A DNA stretch of 64,000 nt from Siphonodentalium dalli (GCA_032622095.1 CP136069.1:52686760-52750759); one strand, 5' to 3'; shown: positions 11,260 to 22,422, counted from the first letter of the stretch. Translations and numbers: made by a program. Notes: a model not told the origin generated them from the sequence alone.

Positions 11260-11544
11260 GTATATGTAAGATTGACAAGAGTGTCAGATGGAGAAGTTAT
11301 GAAAATTATTTTTTTTAAATCTTCGCTGAGACTGAATGTGGAAAATTATTTTGTTTTAAAAACACTGACATAGACATGCACTGATCACATTCATCGAACA
11401 ACATACATGTATAGACTTTAGAAACAGTTCTTCTTCTTCCTGGAGTTCATAATCAAATCACTGAACGAATTTAATATACTTTTCCAATCCAACAAGAGTG
11501 GAATACATGATGAAATCAATTAAAATTTGCTTTTTATGTTTACC

Positions 11545-11945
11545 CATACCATGTATGGTAAACATAGTGTCGTTGTCCGGATTGACCACTCGTCGTTCGT
11601 CCGTCCGTCCGTCCGTCTGTCCGTCTGTCCGTCCGTCCGTCTGTCCGTCCGTAGACACTTCACGTGTAATGCGATAACTCAAACATTTTGTATCCAATCA
11701 GAAGCAAATTTTGTATATGGGTATATCAGCCCAAAATACAGATCGAGTTCGAATTTGGGTTTGATCCGAGTTTTTGTTACAGAGTTATGGCCATTTCGAC
11801 TTAGAATTCACACATTCTGCCATAACTCAAACATTTTTTATCTGATTGGAACCAAATTTGGTATGTGAGTTTCACAGCCCAAAATACAGATCTAGTTCGA
11901 ATATGGGTTTGATCCGATTTATTTTAAAGGAGTTATGACCATTTT
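11545..11945. repeat. CGTC-rich start plus 'ACCAAATTTGGTATG' repeat
   Basis: A CGTC/TGTC simple repeat at about 11592-11655 leads into two ~150-bp units with GATAACTC, CAAATTTTGTATATG and AGTTATGGCCATTT. The same type recurs at 15.95-16.5 and 31.6-32.57 kb. A palindrome, TACCATACATGGTA-like, lies just before it (11536-11566). The short frames here are by-products. Confidence 0.6.
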
Positions 11946-11949
11946 TCCA

Positions 11950-13145
11950 ACAAAAAAAAATTGAAAAAAAAAATTTATTTAAAAAAAAAATTTATTTTTA
12001 ACTTTTATAATAATAATAAAAAAAATGTCATTGACATTGTCATTTGTTTTCATTTAGATATTGATGATTATGATACAAGTTGATAAAAAGATTTCCAATG
12101 TGTCCCTTTAATTTTTTAATTAATTCACCAATTGCATTTGGACTACTTTAATAGCTATTGATAAAGCTATATTATTTTCTGATGTCTCTTATGCCAATGT
12201 GCAAATAATCGGATGAAGAAGGCTATGGTATCTAATTTAAAATAAGATTCTAATTTAAAATAAGATTCAACAATAAACATCACATGATATTAACAGTAGA
12301 CTTGGACATTTGTGCTGCAGAGTTATATCTTCAGATGGTCTGATATCATTATAATTGTTATTGGTTTAATAGAGGTCAGTGTTCAACATAAACAATTCCT
12401 GTGATTTTTTGACAGCTGTGCTATATAATTGATATTAATGGGTCAGTGGTGAGGTTGCTTATCTGTATACTAGGACACATTATTATTGTAAACTTAAATT
12501 GGACTCTCTTAACCCAAGTATTCCATGTCCAGGTCACACCTACACATTTAACCCACGGACTTGCTGGCTGTGGTGGTTTAGCATTACAGATCCTGTACCA
12601 GTGCATTCTCTTATATAAATGCCAGTGACCCATAAATTCCAATAATTTGTGTTATGTACATTTGTCTATAATAGTACATAACAGTATACTCTATAATTCA
12701 ACACCAAAACTCTCATTTATCCGATCATATTAAATTTTTATCGCCAAGGGATGGGTTAACATCTGCCGATCGTGATCGGCCTCTCGTTCATTACTGCTTT
12801 ATTCCGAATTCATTTCACATGAAGAAAAGTAATGAAAATGTACGTTTTGGTTTGGATTTTGAAATCTCCCGGACAAGACACCAAATCTTCCTGACAGATG
12901 GAGCAAATCTCAACATGTTTGGCATTAATTATACACGCAGACATGTGTGCAAAAAATGTCTGATGATTGTTGCTGTAGCAATGATCTGGTTCAAAATTAT
13001 TTTGTAAACTTTCCGATATATGCTTGAACTCAAGTTCATGTGGTATTAGCATCTGCATTTGATAATATTAATATTTAGCTCAACTTGATGATGTCAAATT
13101 TGAGATATTGCTTTGGGTTGGCGTCCATTCCTGTGTCTTGTCAAC
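11950..13145. other. AT-rich intron; one P1 MITE remnant
   Basis: A-tracts near 11950-12010, then no recognisable gene. Around 12548-12630 a fragment with TTAACCCACGG and CCAGTGCATTCTCTTATAT is a piece of the TTAA MITE family. Nothing else was identified. Confidence 0.45.
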
Positions 13146-13149
13146 AATT

Positions 13150-13440
13150 TCCTACAGGTCCTATCTTTCATCCGATCATCACCAAACTTCATATGGATCT
13201 TCGGGGTGACCTCTAGATGGGAGCCTCCTATTTTGACCGAAATTCGTTAAAAAACATAGCCACCAGCAGCCATCTCGGATTTCAAATTTGAATCCGTTGG
13301 CACACCCTGCAGCCCGTATCTCACATCAGATCTTCACCTAACTTGATATTGATCTTTGGGGTGACCTCTAGATGGGAGCCTCCTATTTTTACAGAAATCT
13401 GGTAAAAAACATGGCCGCCAGCAGCCATCTTGTTTATTAA
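13150..13440. repeat. Dispersed repeat, second locus of the 3.85-kb family
   Basis: Contains two units with CATCCGATCATCACCA and GGGGTGACCTCTAGATGGG, as at 3852-4110, plus a GGCCGCCAGCAGCCATCTTG phrase. No coding potential. Confidence 0.55.
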
Positions 13441-14231
13441 TGCAGTCAACAAGGCATGCAAAGTCAAAATGTTACTATTTCTCAGACCAAAACAGTTTGA
13501 AAAGCATGCGCTCTTATTTGGGGTGCCATGATTCATCGTAATTCCGATGCATCATGTTTAAAAGTTCACGATGCAATGCATCGTATTGGGAGGGTGCGAT
13601 GCAAGAACAATTCATGTATACAGATTTATTGATAGTCATAGATCAAAATTTTTCCACTCAAAACATCTCGACTGGGGAGATCTGGGGACTGCATTACCTG
13701 TTACAGTCTACTTCTAATACCTGGCCATGCAGTTTGGTCATTTTAGTTAGGTCTTGTAATTTACATCAGTGAATATGCTGAGGTGAACACTGATGAGAAT
13801 ATACATACTAAAAATAATTAAGTGGTTTGTCTAGTTTTCACAGCCGTCAGTTGCCAAAATTTGCATCACATCATGATAGTAAAATCGCGATATGCATCAC
13901 ATTATGAAGGTCTGAATTGTTGCAGCCCTAGCGCGTATTTATATTTTATTATTTACTAGCTGGAGTAAGGAATGAGTAAATTATTAGTGCCCCTTCAAGT
14001 CATTTAAATGAATTATTAGTCACCTGAGATAAACATAACCTATTGCATGACACTTTCAGGATAAAGTTACCTTTTTCTTTTAAGTTGATAACAAATGCTC
14101 TTTATTGCTAATTAATAGTGCCTCTTTAAGTCAGGCACCAATCCTGTGAAACTGCCTGTGTCAAATTGCCGCTATGCCGAAAAAAGTTGCATGTTGCATA
14201 CTGTCTATGTATAATTATCATCTTTTTCCAG

Positions 14232-14360
14232 TGACAAATATATGTAGTAATGGTAACGGGGGCTGCTCACATCTGTGTCTGCCACGGTCAGACGGGAGTC
14301 GAGTGTGCGCCTGTCCCGACGGTCTCAGCATTCAGCCCAGTGGTACTCAGTGTGGTATAT
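14232..14360 (+). CDS. Exon: EGF-like domain
   Basis: Acceptor TCTTTTTCCAG ends at 14231; donor GTAAGTAT begins at 14361. Reads TNICSNGNGGCSHLCLPRSD, then GSRVCACPDGLSIQPSGTQC. The six cysteines have the C-x(6)-C...C-x-C spacing of the EGF module that closes LDLR-type propellers. No calcium-binding signature is evident. Both boundaries are phase 1, a shuffled-module exon. An in-frame ATG upstream at 14174 lies in the intron and is not used. Confidence 0.9.
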
Positions 14361-15551
14361 GTAAGTATATTCCTTAGTACTCAGTGCCTGGGGAGAAATT
14401 AATGAGTCTGTATTGGGAAACAAAAAACGCGACAGGATGACCATGGTTCATTCCGTCCGGTGAAAATTTTGGTATCTGTCACTGAAAAGTAGTCATTTCC
14501 TTGCCCCTGAGATACTCACAAAGCAATCCAAAGCTAAGAATATTACGCAAGTTTATCATTTCCATGGGAGCATCATTTCTGTTCATGGTACCCAGAGCAT
14601 TAATCATGTAATTACGCATGTGAGACCAATGTCTGATTGAAGATTAAATAAACGAACAAGCTACGGGTTACAGTATTTACAAAGATTCCAACAGGTTTAA
14701 TTAAACAATAAAAAGCATCTATGCATTGACAAATAATACCTAGCAAGGAGAATTTAATTCAGTATTTCCAAGAATTTCAAGTAGCTTCTGAGAAAATGAA
14801 ACCAAAAGGATATATTCTGTCAAACGTAAAACTATTTGTGCGCTGTGATGTCATACTGCAGAAGATAATTATAGCGGCGTAATATGAATGGTAGCAAAAT
14901 TGTTCTAATTCGGAACTCGTAGCTTGTTCAATAGTCTACAGTAGTCCAACAGGTGCATCGATGTTTATTCTTGGGGCCCCAGGCAGGATAACAAAACTAT
15001 TATTGATTGAAATTTGACTTTGTCTCCATATTGGGGATATGTTTTTGCGTTTATCCGCGACACATGTAATACAGCTCCAATGAATGGTGTTGTCACTATG
15101 AATTCCTGCTATAAAAATTGATTTGGGACTTGTTCCATATTATTGTGAAATAAATCATTTGGATTGTGTTGAGCATGCATGGAAATATTCATAGCGTGAG
15201 TAGTTTCATACATAGCAATCCCATGCACAAAATATCGTACTCAGCAGTCCGGCATTCTTTGATGTTACCTCGACATTTTCACTTGTGTATTATGCCTTAT
15301 ATATCGTCACTATTTGACTGCACACCAAACATTACGTTGTAGTTTTAGAGCTTTTATTTCGAAGGGTTACGCTGTACCGGTAACATACTGTGCCCAATTG
15401 ATCCGCTTTTTCACCTGTATTCTGTTTAACCCCCGAATTGCTAGTGTTATTGCTATTGACTTTAGTTACATTTATGTCTCAAAGAGATCATCAGCGAGGG
15501 GAATGAGGCCGTTCCATGGACACTTAGCCGTAGTAACGGAAACCCTGCTTA
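14361..15551. other. Intron sequence, nothing recognised
   Basis: I see no domain-coding frame, tandem array or terminal repeats before the M1 element at 15552. Confidence 0.45.
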
Positions 15552-15766
15552 TACAGTAATGCCCTAAGTAATCGACCCATTAACCACAGCAGAATTATGG
15601 GTAACTTTTCAGGATTTAGTCAGAAATATGGCTTGTTGCCATTCATCGGAAAGCTCTCCCCGAGAGCTTTTCGATGAATGGCAACAAGCCATATTTCTGA
15701 CCAAATCCTGAAGTTACCCATAATTCTGCTGTGTTTAAGGAGTCGATTACTTAGGGCATTACTGTA
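15552..15766. mobile_element. M1 MITE, copy 3 (full length)
   Basis: Full ~215-bp palindrome with arms meeting at CTCTCCCCGAGAG. TA at both sides. One of the best-preserved copies. Confidence 0.85.
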
Positions 15767-15944
15767 TGTGTTCTCAGACAATTTTGTGTGGAAAATTTGA
15801 TGAGGGAGGGAGTCTTTTTATTTATATCACTTATACTGTGCCACAAATCCCCACAACATAACATCATGCAGAGAATCCTTAAGTTGATAGGAATTGATTA
15901 ATTACCTCACATATGGTGTAATACTACAGGATTGTATTATATGA

Positions 15945-16520
15945 AAATACATGTCAAGTGCGAATTTGGGTATGATCTGATGAATTTTGCCAGAGTAATG
16001 GCCCTTTTTTCAACTTAGAAAATTTGAATTTTGTCCGTCCGTACAAACATTTTGCATTATTGATGGGCAACCACTGGGCAGATTTAGCTGATATTCGGTA
16101 TGGTGATAGAGCAGCATGGGGGAACAGCTATATGGATAGCGTGGGTTTCGTACACCCATTTTCACCAGAGTTATGGCCCTTTTTTACTTAGAAAATTCAA
16201 TTTTTCCCTTGTTTTTTGGGTTTCCAGATGATAGCGTGAGCTTTGGTGGTACAATTGCCAATCCCGTATTTTTGTGGATCAGTTATATGAAAATACATGT
16301 TAAGTGCGAATTTGGGTATGATCTGATGATTTTTGCCAGAGTTATGGCCCTTTTTTCAACTTAGAAAATTTGAATTTTCGCTTGTTTTTGGGTTTCCGGA
16401 TCGCTTGTTTTGGGGTTTTTAGTCAACATTTCTGTACGAACTTCTTTGGAATGGTCATATAGACCTCCTCGGATATCCGCAGTTTCGTCCATGCTTAATC
16501 CGAATTGCTACGGTCGGGGG
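15945..16520. repeat. Tandem 'CCAGAGTTATGGCCC' repeat
   Basis: Three units carry GAATTTGGGTATGATCTGATG, AGAGTTATGGCCCTTTTTT and CTTAGAAAATT phrases. Same superfamily as 11545-11945 and 31590-32570. Non-coding. Confidence 0.55.
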
Positions 16521-16751
16521 CAAATGCCACGCGACAGCGTACCTCTTGTGTTTAATCATCATCATTTTTATCTACTTTAGGAATAGACATTTCTCCTCGA
16601 AAACTGCCTGAATATTTTGCCCGAATATTACTCAAATTTGTAGTGGTTCAGCCATTTGTGGGGGTTGGGCTGCGGCCCTCCCGGCCTGTATGGCCATGTA
16701 ATATCAGCGTCTGTTGGTGGTGAATGCATGCTTTTTACATTATTTTTCTAG

Positions 16752-16946
16752 CTATCCCATGCAGCCCTCTGGCGGGCGTGCAGAATGGCAAGCTATCTCC
16801 TGCTACCTGCCTTACGACGAAGATGAATCCTGGATTTATTTGTCAGGTGGCATGTAACCCTGGCTACCAGCTCATGTCGTCGTCCAGTGTCACCTGCAAT
16901 GCCAATGGACAGTGGAGTAACTACGGAGCACCTATTATTTGCAGAG
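16752..16946 (+). CDS. Exon: sushi/CCP domain 1 (six cysteines)
   Basis: Acceptor TATTTTTCTAG ends at 16751; donor GTAATG begins at 16947; phase 1 at both ends. Reads IPCSPLAGVQNGKLSPATC, then CQVACNPGYQLMSSSSVTC and NGQWSNYGAPIIC. The C...GY.L....TC..NG.WS pattern is a sushi (complement control) module. It has six cysteines rather than four, as in selectin sushi domains (family knowledge). Extracellular binding or stalk module. Confidence 0.9.
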
Positions 16947-16959
16947 GTAATGCCAGTGC

Positions 16960-17110
16960 TTAAAGATACATAATCCAAACTAGCGCTCCTAAATTACTAT
17001 TTATTTGCCTTCGGGGAAAAAACACCCACCCATCAAAACTCAGATATCGATATTTCTGTCAAAGATATCCGGCCTACTAAACTATATGGTACAGTGTAAT
17101 CCCAATAGGT
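16960..17110. repeat. TTAAAG-ended dispersed repeat, copy 2 (partial)
   Basis: Starts TTAAAGATACATAATCC 13 bp after the sushi 1 donor and contains ACACCCACCCATCAAAACTC. The right end is not clear. Confidence 0.5.
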
Positions 17111-17854
17111 GGTGAAATACCCTTCATGGACCTTTCTACTCGTAGAAGATAACTTTAACAAAATTTATTTCCACAACATTATTCCATTTCATTAGTATTT
17201 ATTATATTCGTGAAGTTGACAATGAACTCATGTATTTATACTATCACATTTATCTTATCGTATGCGGCTTTTCTGGAAAAAATATTCTGTTTCTTTTTCC
17301 ATATTTTAAAACGGCCGACAAATGGCGAAAATTGGGAGAGCCATTTCGATAATGATTCAAGACGCACATCGCTTATTTATGGCAGATTAATCTATTGCAT
17401 AATTGTGCAACTTCTGTTGTAAGTATGGCACGTACTGCCAAGACAATAACATTCGCAAGAATTTAGGAGACTTAATTCTACAATTGCTTGCAGCATGCCA
17501 TTCAAATTATTTCGACACAATGACAGTTCTCGTCTTAAGTAAAGTTGACGAGAGCAATATTTATCTTCTGTGCTGTAATACACAAGTGTAAATTGCACTT
17601 ATTACACTTTATCAACTCGATAAAATATTGTGTTGCTTTTAATTGGTTATGATATTTTCAATAGTTGCAAAAAGCATTAAAACAGGTCAATTGTTTACTG
17701 CATAGCTAATATGTCCACACCCAATGGTCTGCCGTCTTATCGACATCACATGTGTATCTGAGATATTTAGGACGGGCAATCACTCTCAATCCTATTTCGG
17801 ACCAAGGATTGCTATGGGATGCTTCCCCTCATTTTTAGGTTTCTGCTACTGTGT

Positions 17855-18072
17855 TACGGTAATGCCCTAAGTAATCGACTTCTTAACCACAGCAGAATTA
17901 TGGGTAACTTTTCAGGATTTAGTCGGAAATATGGCTTGTTGCCATTCATCGGAAAGCTCTCCCCGAGAGCTTTCCGATGAATGGCAACAAGCCATATTTC
18001 CAACTAAATCCTGAAAAGTTACCCATAATTCTGCTGTGGTTAAAGGAGTCGATTAATTAGGGCATTACTGTA
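17855..18072. mobile_element. M1 MITE, copy 4 (full length)
   Basis: Starts TACGGTAATGCCC and ends GGGCATTACTGTA. The arms meet at CTCCCCGAGAG. About 218 bp, TA-flanked. Confidence 0.85.
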
Positions 18073-18349
18073 TGTTTGACTACTGGGCCGGTTTAAGAAA
18101 TACAATTATCCCAAGTGCCCACACAATGCATGCATTCTGTCAATTTCGTGACAAGTTGTCATAGTGTGGCATACTGTGTCTTTGATGTTTGAATGCGTTA
18201 TGTTGAGCTGCTTTATTTATATTCGTTAAGAGATATATTAATAGAAATCAACAATCAGTACTGACAAACCGTTGGTATTTGACATCAGAAGTGGTACCGA
18301 TTTAATTCCTGATTATTGCTGGTTCCGGTACTGGTACCAGTACCTATTG

Positions 18350-18700
18350 GCAACCCTGGGCACATTTCCCAAGCATGTTTCCTCCTTGTTATTCTCTGCC
18401 ACCTCCGTGGGGCTGGAATACAGGTTACTGGCCACCTTTAGACAACAGCAGCTATTAACTTCTTCGGTTTGAATCCAAATGCAAAAGAATTTGTTCACCC
18501 TGCCCCTCCTAACAAACCATTGCCAGTTAAGACAGATGTAGATCGGGATCTGGAAGAACTGTCGCTCCAACTCGGGATGAAGAGGCTTTGGACATTCCTT
18601 GGGGTCACCAATTACAAGCAATGATGAGGGAGTCTCAGGTAGTTGTTCGGGGGACTGATGGGGAGGACATTGCATCAGATTTTGCAGAATTTAACTCCTT
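18350..18700 (+). pseudogene. Decayed coding fragment with a PAM2-like motif
   Basis: One frame at about 18465-18620 reads GLNPNAKEFVHPAPP, then PLPVKTDVDRDLEELSLQLG. LNPNAKEFVP-type sequence is the PAM2 motif that binds the MLLE domain of poly(A)-binding protein (family knowledge). Upstream in another frame: SMFPPCYSLPPPWGWNTGYW. The frame change and stops show it is broken, and no splice sites or continuing exon fit the receptor. A related degraded stretch lies at 19860-20530, so it may be a retropseudogene. The parent protein was not identified. Confidence 0.45.
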
Positions 18701-18748
18701 GCTTTATAAGTTGTTGCCTCTTTCGATATGCCTTTTGGCTCCTGAGTG

Positions 18749-19050
18749 TAGGGCTGGGCGATATTTCAATATATTGACTATAGTCGGTTTGGAAAAGAAA
18801 GGCAGAAGGCAGGAACTTTATAGAATGGGCACATGCCATTCTGAGAATAGTTTATCATTTACTGCCTGGTGATAGTGTGTACAATTTTACATCCCTTATA
18901 ACGAAAACCCGGAGTGTTATATCTCTCATTTAAAATTTGATTTTACATGGTATTTTTCAATAGTAAAAAAATATTCAATAAAACCGTAAATCGCGGTGTT
19001 ATTTTGGAAAAAATCGCGGTTTTTAAAAACGTCAATACCGCCCAACCCTA
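18749..19050. mobile_element. hAT-type MITE with 8-bp TSD
   Basis: Begins TAGGGCTGGGCGATATTTC and ends AATACCGCCCAACCCTA, imperfect inverted ends. Flanked by the direct repeat CCTGAGTG at 18741-18748 and 19051-19058. TAGGGCTG-type ends with 8-bp duplications are typical of hAT elements (family knowledge). 302 bp, no transposase. Confidence 0.85.
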
Positions 19051-19702
19051 CCTGAGTGGTCATAATCATTGATGGAATAGAGTATCGTCTGTGTCGATAG
19101 TCCTTGTGAAAAACCTTTGGATGATTAGTCAGTCAAATCACTAAGGACTATAATGATACACTTGGTCACGATACGATTAGCTAACATTAATATTCTTGAA
19201 TGACTTTAATACCACTTAACATGGTCGACAAACACCCGAATATATGTTCACAAATATCTTTTATATATTGTCTGCTATATATTTTACGAGGGTGAATCCA
19301 CATATTTTTCAACTGAAAGTAGCATTCAATTCTAAATACAATTCAGTTTAGTAGTTAGATATATCAGTCCAATAAACAATATAGACATGTAATATTGGGA
19401 TACCATTGCAGGTTTGTGGATTTACACATGCTCATCGTCAGAAAGTAACTGATTTCCTCTCATCACGATGCACATCACGGAATTCAATACGTGTCCTCAT
19501 AATCATGACCTTATCCTTGATCAGTCAGTTGGGACGATCACTGCGATTAATGACACAATTGCCAAATCGTTTGAGAAAGAATTCTGCGATATCAGCCTTT
19601 GGTTCTAATAAATAACAGGCGGTTTCCGTTATCAGTACACGAAGGCTTTTGTGTGATTGGTTTGCATAGTTGACTCGTCCATTATACATGTACAACACAA
19701 TT

Positions 19703-19790
19703 GAAGTTACTTGGTCACCTAGAGGTAGTGTACTGGTATCTCGTGCTAGCAGACCGGGGATCAAAACCTGGTCAGTATATTCTAACAAGG
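19703..19790 (+). repeat. tRNA-derived SINE head fragment
   Basis: TAGAGGTAGTGTACTGGT and GACCGGGGATCAAAACCTGG match the head of the SINE at 59006 (A-box- and B-box-like regions). Only the promoter-bearing head is recognisable here. Confidence 0.55.
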
Positions 19791-19859
19791 TCCATTGCTG
19801 ATCTCCGAGATCCCCACTAACAGGACAATGTTATCCCTAGGTGGCAACAGGTTAATGAC

Positions 19860-20530
19860 ATTGCTCTTCATACAGACAGAGAATCAGATTACTGGAGGCT
19901 GCTTCCCCTCACGGCGAGATTTCAACTATCATTGGGTGTAGGATGCTAGATAATAGGGATCTGCCCTCTAGTTTAGCACTTCTGGGCGATGGTTATCCAA
20001 GAACAAGTTGCTTTCAGAAGGGCACCCCATCCTTCCCAGAAGGGGTATACCTTGGACCATCGACCTGACCGGGATGCCAATCTTCTCCCTTGGGGCATTC
20101 CATTTGCATACCCATACCAGCAAGAAGAGAAAAAGCTGCTGGGGTGTGATGCGTCTTGTCCTCTGTATATCACTTCCTACAGTAATGCCCGAAATAATCG
20201 ACTCCTTATAGCTTGTTGCCATTCATCGGAAAGCTCTCAGTGAGAGCTTTCTAATGAATGGTATCAAGCCATATTTCTGACTAAATCCTAAAAAGTTACT
20301 CATAATTCTACTTTGGTTAAGGAGTCGATTATTTAGGGCATTACTGTACATGCCCTCTGTCCCTGCTCGTTTTAGTCTGGAGCCACAATAACCGAGCACG
20401 CTTCTTGAATATTATCCTCCTCCAACTCCATGGAGTAGGGATCTCAGTTCCTGGCTGCCTTCAGGTCAAGGAAACAGCAGCCAGTGACTTCTCAGTTGGG
20501 TTTGAATCCTAATAAAAAAAAAAAAATCCC
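19860..20530 (+). pseudogene. Second decayed coding-like fragment, split by an M1 MITE
   Basis: At 19989-20177 one frame reads SQKGYTLDHRPDRDANLLPW and PFAYPYQQEEKKLLGC, then is interrupted by the MITE at 20178-20348. After it, PPPTPWSRDLSSWLPSG at about 20415-20470 parallels the PPPWGWNTGYWPP frame of the 18.35-kb fragment. It ends in an A-run near 20515. Likely a degraded copy of the same unidentified sequence. Low confidence. Confidence 0.3.
20178..20348. mobile_element. M1 MITE, copy 5 (left arm deleted internally)
   Basis: Starts TACAGTAATGCCCGAAATAA. The left arm jumps from CTCCTTA to AGCTTGTTGCC; the right arm is complete. TA-flanked. Confidence 0.75.
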
Positions 20531-20861
20531 GATTCAGTCAGTGGCATGCTCGGAACCAGTACTTCTGTAAAATAATGTGGCAAAAAATATATATTCATTT
20601 GGCAAAATATTTGGCAAAAGTAAATTCAGGTCCAGCACGGACCCTGACGGGGACTATCTAATCGGATTGTGTGTTGTCGACATCAAAAGTTTTAAGTTTA
20701 TTGTTGCCGATTACTTTTACACTCATAGTTTTTTTTTATTATATTTTTTGTTTCTTTTTGTTACAATATGATATATTACATGTATATGTATAGAAAGCAA
20801 TAGCGTCACAGTGCAAATTTTCTCTTATTATACCCCCGTAATATATATATATATATATATA

Positions 20862-20994
20862 CACAGTAATGCCCTAAATAATCGACTCCTTAACCACAGC
20901 AGAATTATGTGTAACTTTTCAGGATTTAGTTGGAAATATGGCTTGTTGCCATTCATTGGAAAGCTCTCAGTCGATTATTTAGGGCTTAACTGTA
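20862..20994. mobile_element. M1 MITE, copy 6 (right arm mostly deleted)
   Basis: Full left arm from CAGTAATGCCC to GGAAAGCTCTCAG, joined directly to GTCGATTATTTAGGGC at the right end. It sits next to an (AT)n run at about 20841-20860. Confidence 0.7.
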
Positions 20995-21028
20995 TGATAT
21001 AGGAATCAGCTTGTCTGTCCGCCTGTCG

Positions 21029-21100
21029 AACAGCAGAGTAATTAAACAAAGTGTGAATCTTCGGGATTCACACAAACTTTGTTTAATTACTCTGCCAGTC
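21029..21100. repeat. Hairpin with CTTCGG loop
   Basis: Inverted arms GCAGAGTAATTAAACAAAG and complement close on GAATC-TTCG-GGATTC; there is a 4-bp indel between the arms. As RNA this is a C(UUCG)G tetraloop. It lies about 105 bp before the HYR exon. Confidence 0.65.
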
Positions 21101-21204
21101 AAAACCAATGACCCCAATTGTTCTTCAACCTATTTTATTTTTTTTGGGTGAAATTTCCAACTGATGTTAAACCCAAAATATCAAGAAACCCTCCTCTATT
21201 TCAG

Positions 21205-21447
21205 ATAGTCAACCACCGACAATAAGATGTCCACAGAATGTCGTCACGACAACGGCCAAAGGTCAACAAACAGCAGTCGTGTCGTGGCCAGCACCGACTG
21301 CTTCAGATAATTCTGGGAAGCGAGTGACAGTTACACAGACCCTGACGTCACCAGTGACGCTATCAGCAGGAGTGTATTCCGTTACCGTTCTCGCGATAGA
21401 TCCGAATGGCCTGTCCAATACATGTACCTTCCAGATCACTGTCAAAG
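21205..21447 (+). CDS. Exon: HYR domain
   Basis: Acceptor CTCTATTTCAG ends at 21204; donor GTCAGT begins at 21448; phase 1 at both ends. Reads QPPTIRCPQNVVTTTAKGQQ, then VVSWPAPTASDNSGKRVTVT and AIDPNGLSNTCTFQITV. The P-x-I-x-C-P start, W-x-x-P-x-A-x-D-N-S-G core and AxDxxGxxxxCxFxxxV end are diagnostic of the hyalin repeat (HYR), an Ig-like extracellular module often found beside sushi and EGF domains. 81 residues, normal length. Confidence 0.92.
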
Positions 21448-21468
21448 GTCAGTACAAGTAAAGGCATA

Positions 21469-21685
21469 TACAGTAATGCCTTAAGTAATCGACTCTTTAA
21501 CTGCAGCAGAATTATGGGTAACTTTTCAGGATTTAGTCGGAAATATGGCTTGTTGCCATTCATCGGAAAGCTCTCCCTGAGAGCTTTCCGATGAATGGCA
21601 ACAAGCCATATTTCCGACTAAATCCTGATAAATTACCCATAATTCTGCTGTAGTTAAAAAGTCGATTACTTAGGGCATTACTGTA
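21469..21685. mobile_element. M1 MITE, copy 7 (full length), 22 bp after a splice donor
   Basis: TA-flanked ~217-bp palindrome with arms meeting at CTCTCCCTGAGAG. It begins 22 bases downstream of the HYR exon end. The donor GTCAGT itself is outside the element and intact. Confidence 0.85.
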
Positions 21686-21784
21686 TGCTCCGAAACCAGT
21701 CTAGAGGGCGATGTGGGTGACTTCCTATCCATATTCCCACTGATTTTGCAGCCGTATTTTCGTTGATTATTTGACTTTAGTTTG

Positions 21785-22422
21785 TCTTGTTTATAGGCCA
21801 GTCATGTATGTTATGTTATATTGTTTATAGGCCAGTCATGTATGTTACTGCCTTTTTTATAGGCCAGTCATGTATGATACTCTGTCTTATGTATAGGCCT
21901 AACATGCATGTTATATTATCTTATTTATAGACCATTCATGTATATTACTTTGTCTTATTTATAGGCCAGTCATGTATATTATGTTATGTTATGTTATCTT
22001 ATTTATAGGCCAGTCATGAATGTTACTTTGTCTTATCTATAGGCCAGTCATGTATGTTGTGTTTTCATGTTTATAGGCCAGTCATGTATATTATATTATG
22101 TTATCTTATATTATCTTATTTATAGGCTAGTCATGTATGTTGTGTTTTCTTATTTATAGGCCAGTCATGTATATTACTTTGTCTTAATTATAGGCCAGAC
22201 ATGTATGTTATGTTATGTTATTTATAGGCCAGTCATGTATATTATGTTATGTTATGTTATCTTATTTAGAGGCCAGTCATGTATGTTATGTTATCTTATC
22301 TTATTTAGAGGCCAGTCATGTATGTTGTGTTATGTTATCTTATTTAGAGGCCAGTCATGTATGTTATGTTATGTTATCTTACATAGAGGCCAGTCATGTA
22401 TGTTATGTTATTTTATTTATAG
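21785..22422 (+). repeat. Splice-acceptor minisatellite (~17 decoy acceptors before exon 7)
   Basis: A 24-59 bp unit, most often 34-44 bp, TTATTTATAG followed by GCCAGTCATGTATGTTATG, repeats up to the true acceptor at 22422. TTTATAG|GCCAGTCATG is exactly the acceptor and first bases of the exon at 22423. Unit ends fall near 21796, 21830, 21862, 21896, 21920, 21964, 22008, 22042, 22076, 22135, 22159, 22193, 22227, 22271, 22310, 22349 and 22388. Later units vary to TTTAGAG. From the unit ending at 22227 the exon frame stays open, so that site would add 65 residues. Confidence 0.9.

Noticed and set aside
13510-13930. hAT element between GGGGTGCCATGATTCATC and GTTGCAGCCCTA
   Set aside because: The ends look hAT-like and ATGCATC motifs recur inside, but I could not find matching inverted termini or an 8-bp duplication.
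19406-19615. Coding exon reading LILDQSVGTITAINDTIAKS
   Set aside because: The stretch looks protein-like in one frame, but it lacks compatible splice sites and phase with the receptor and is not clearly linked to the PAM2 fragments.
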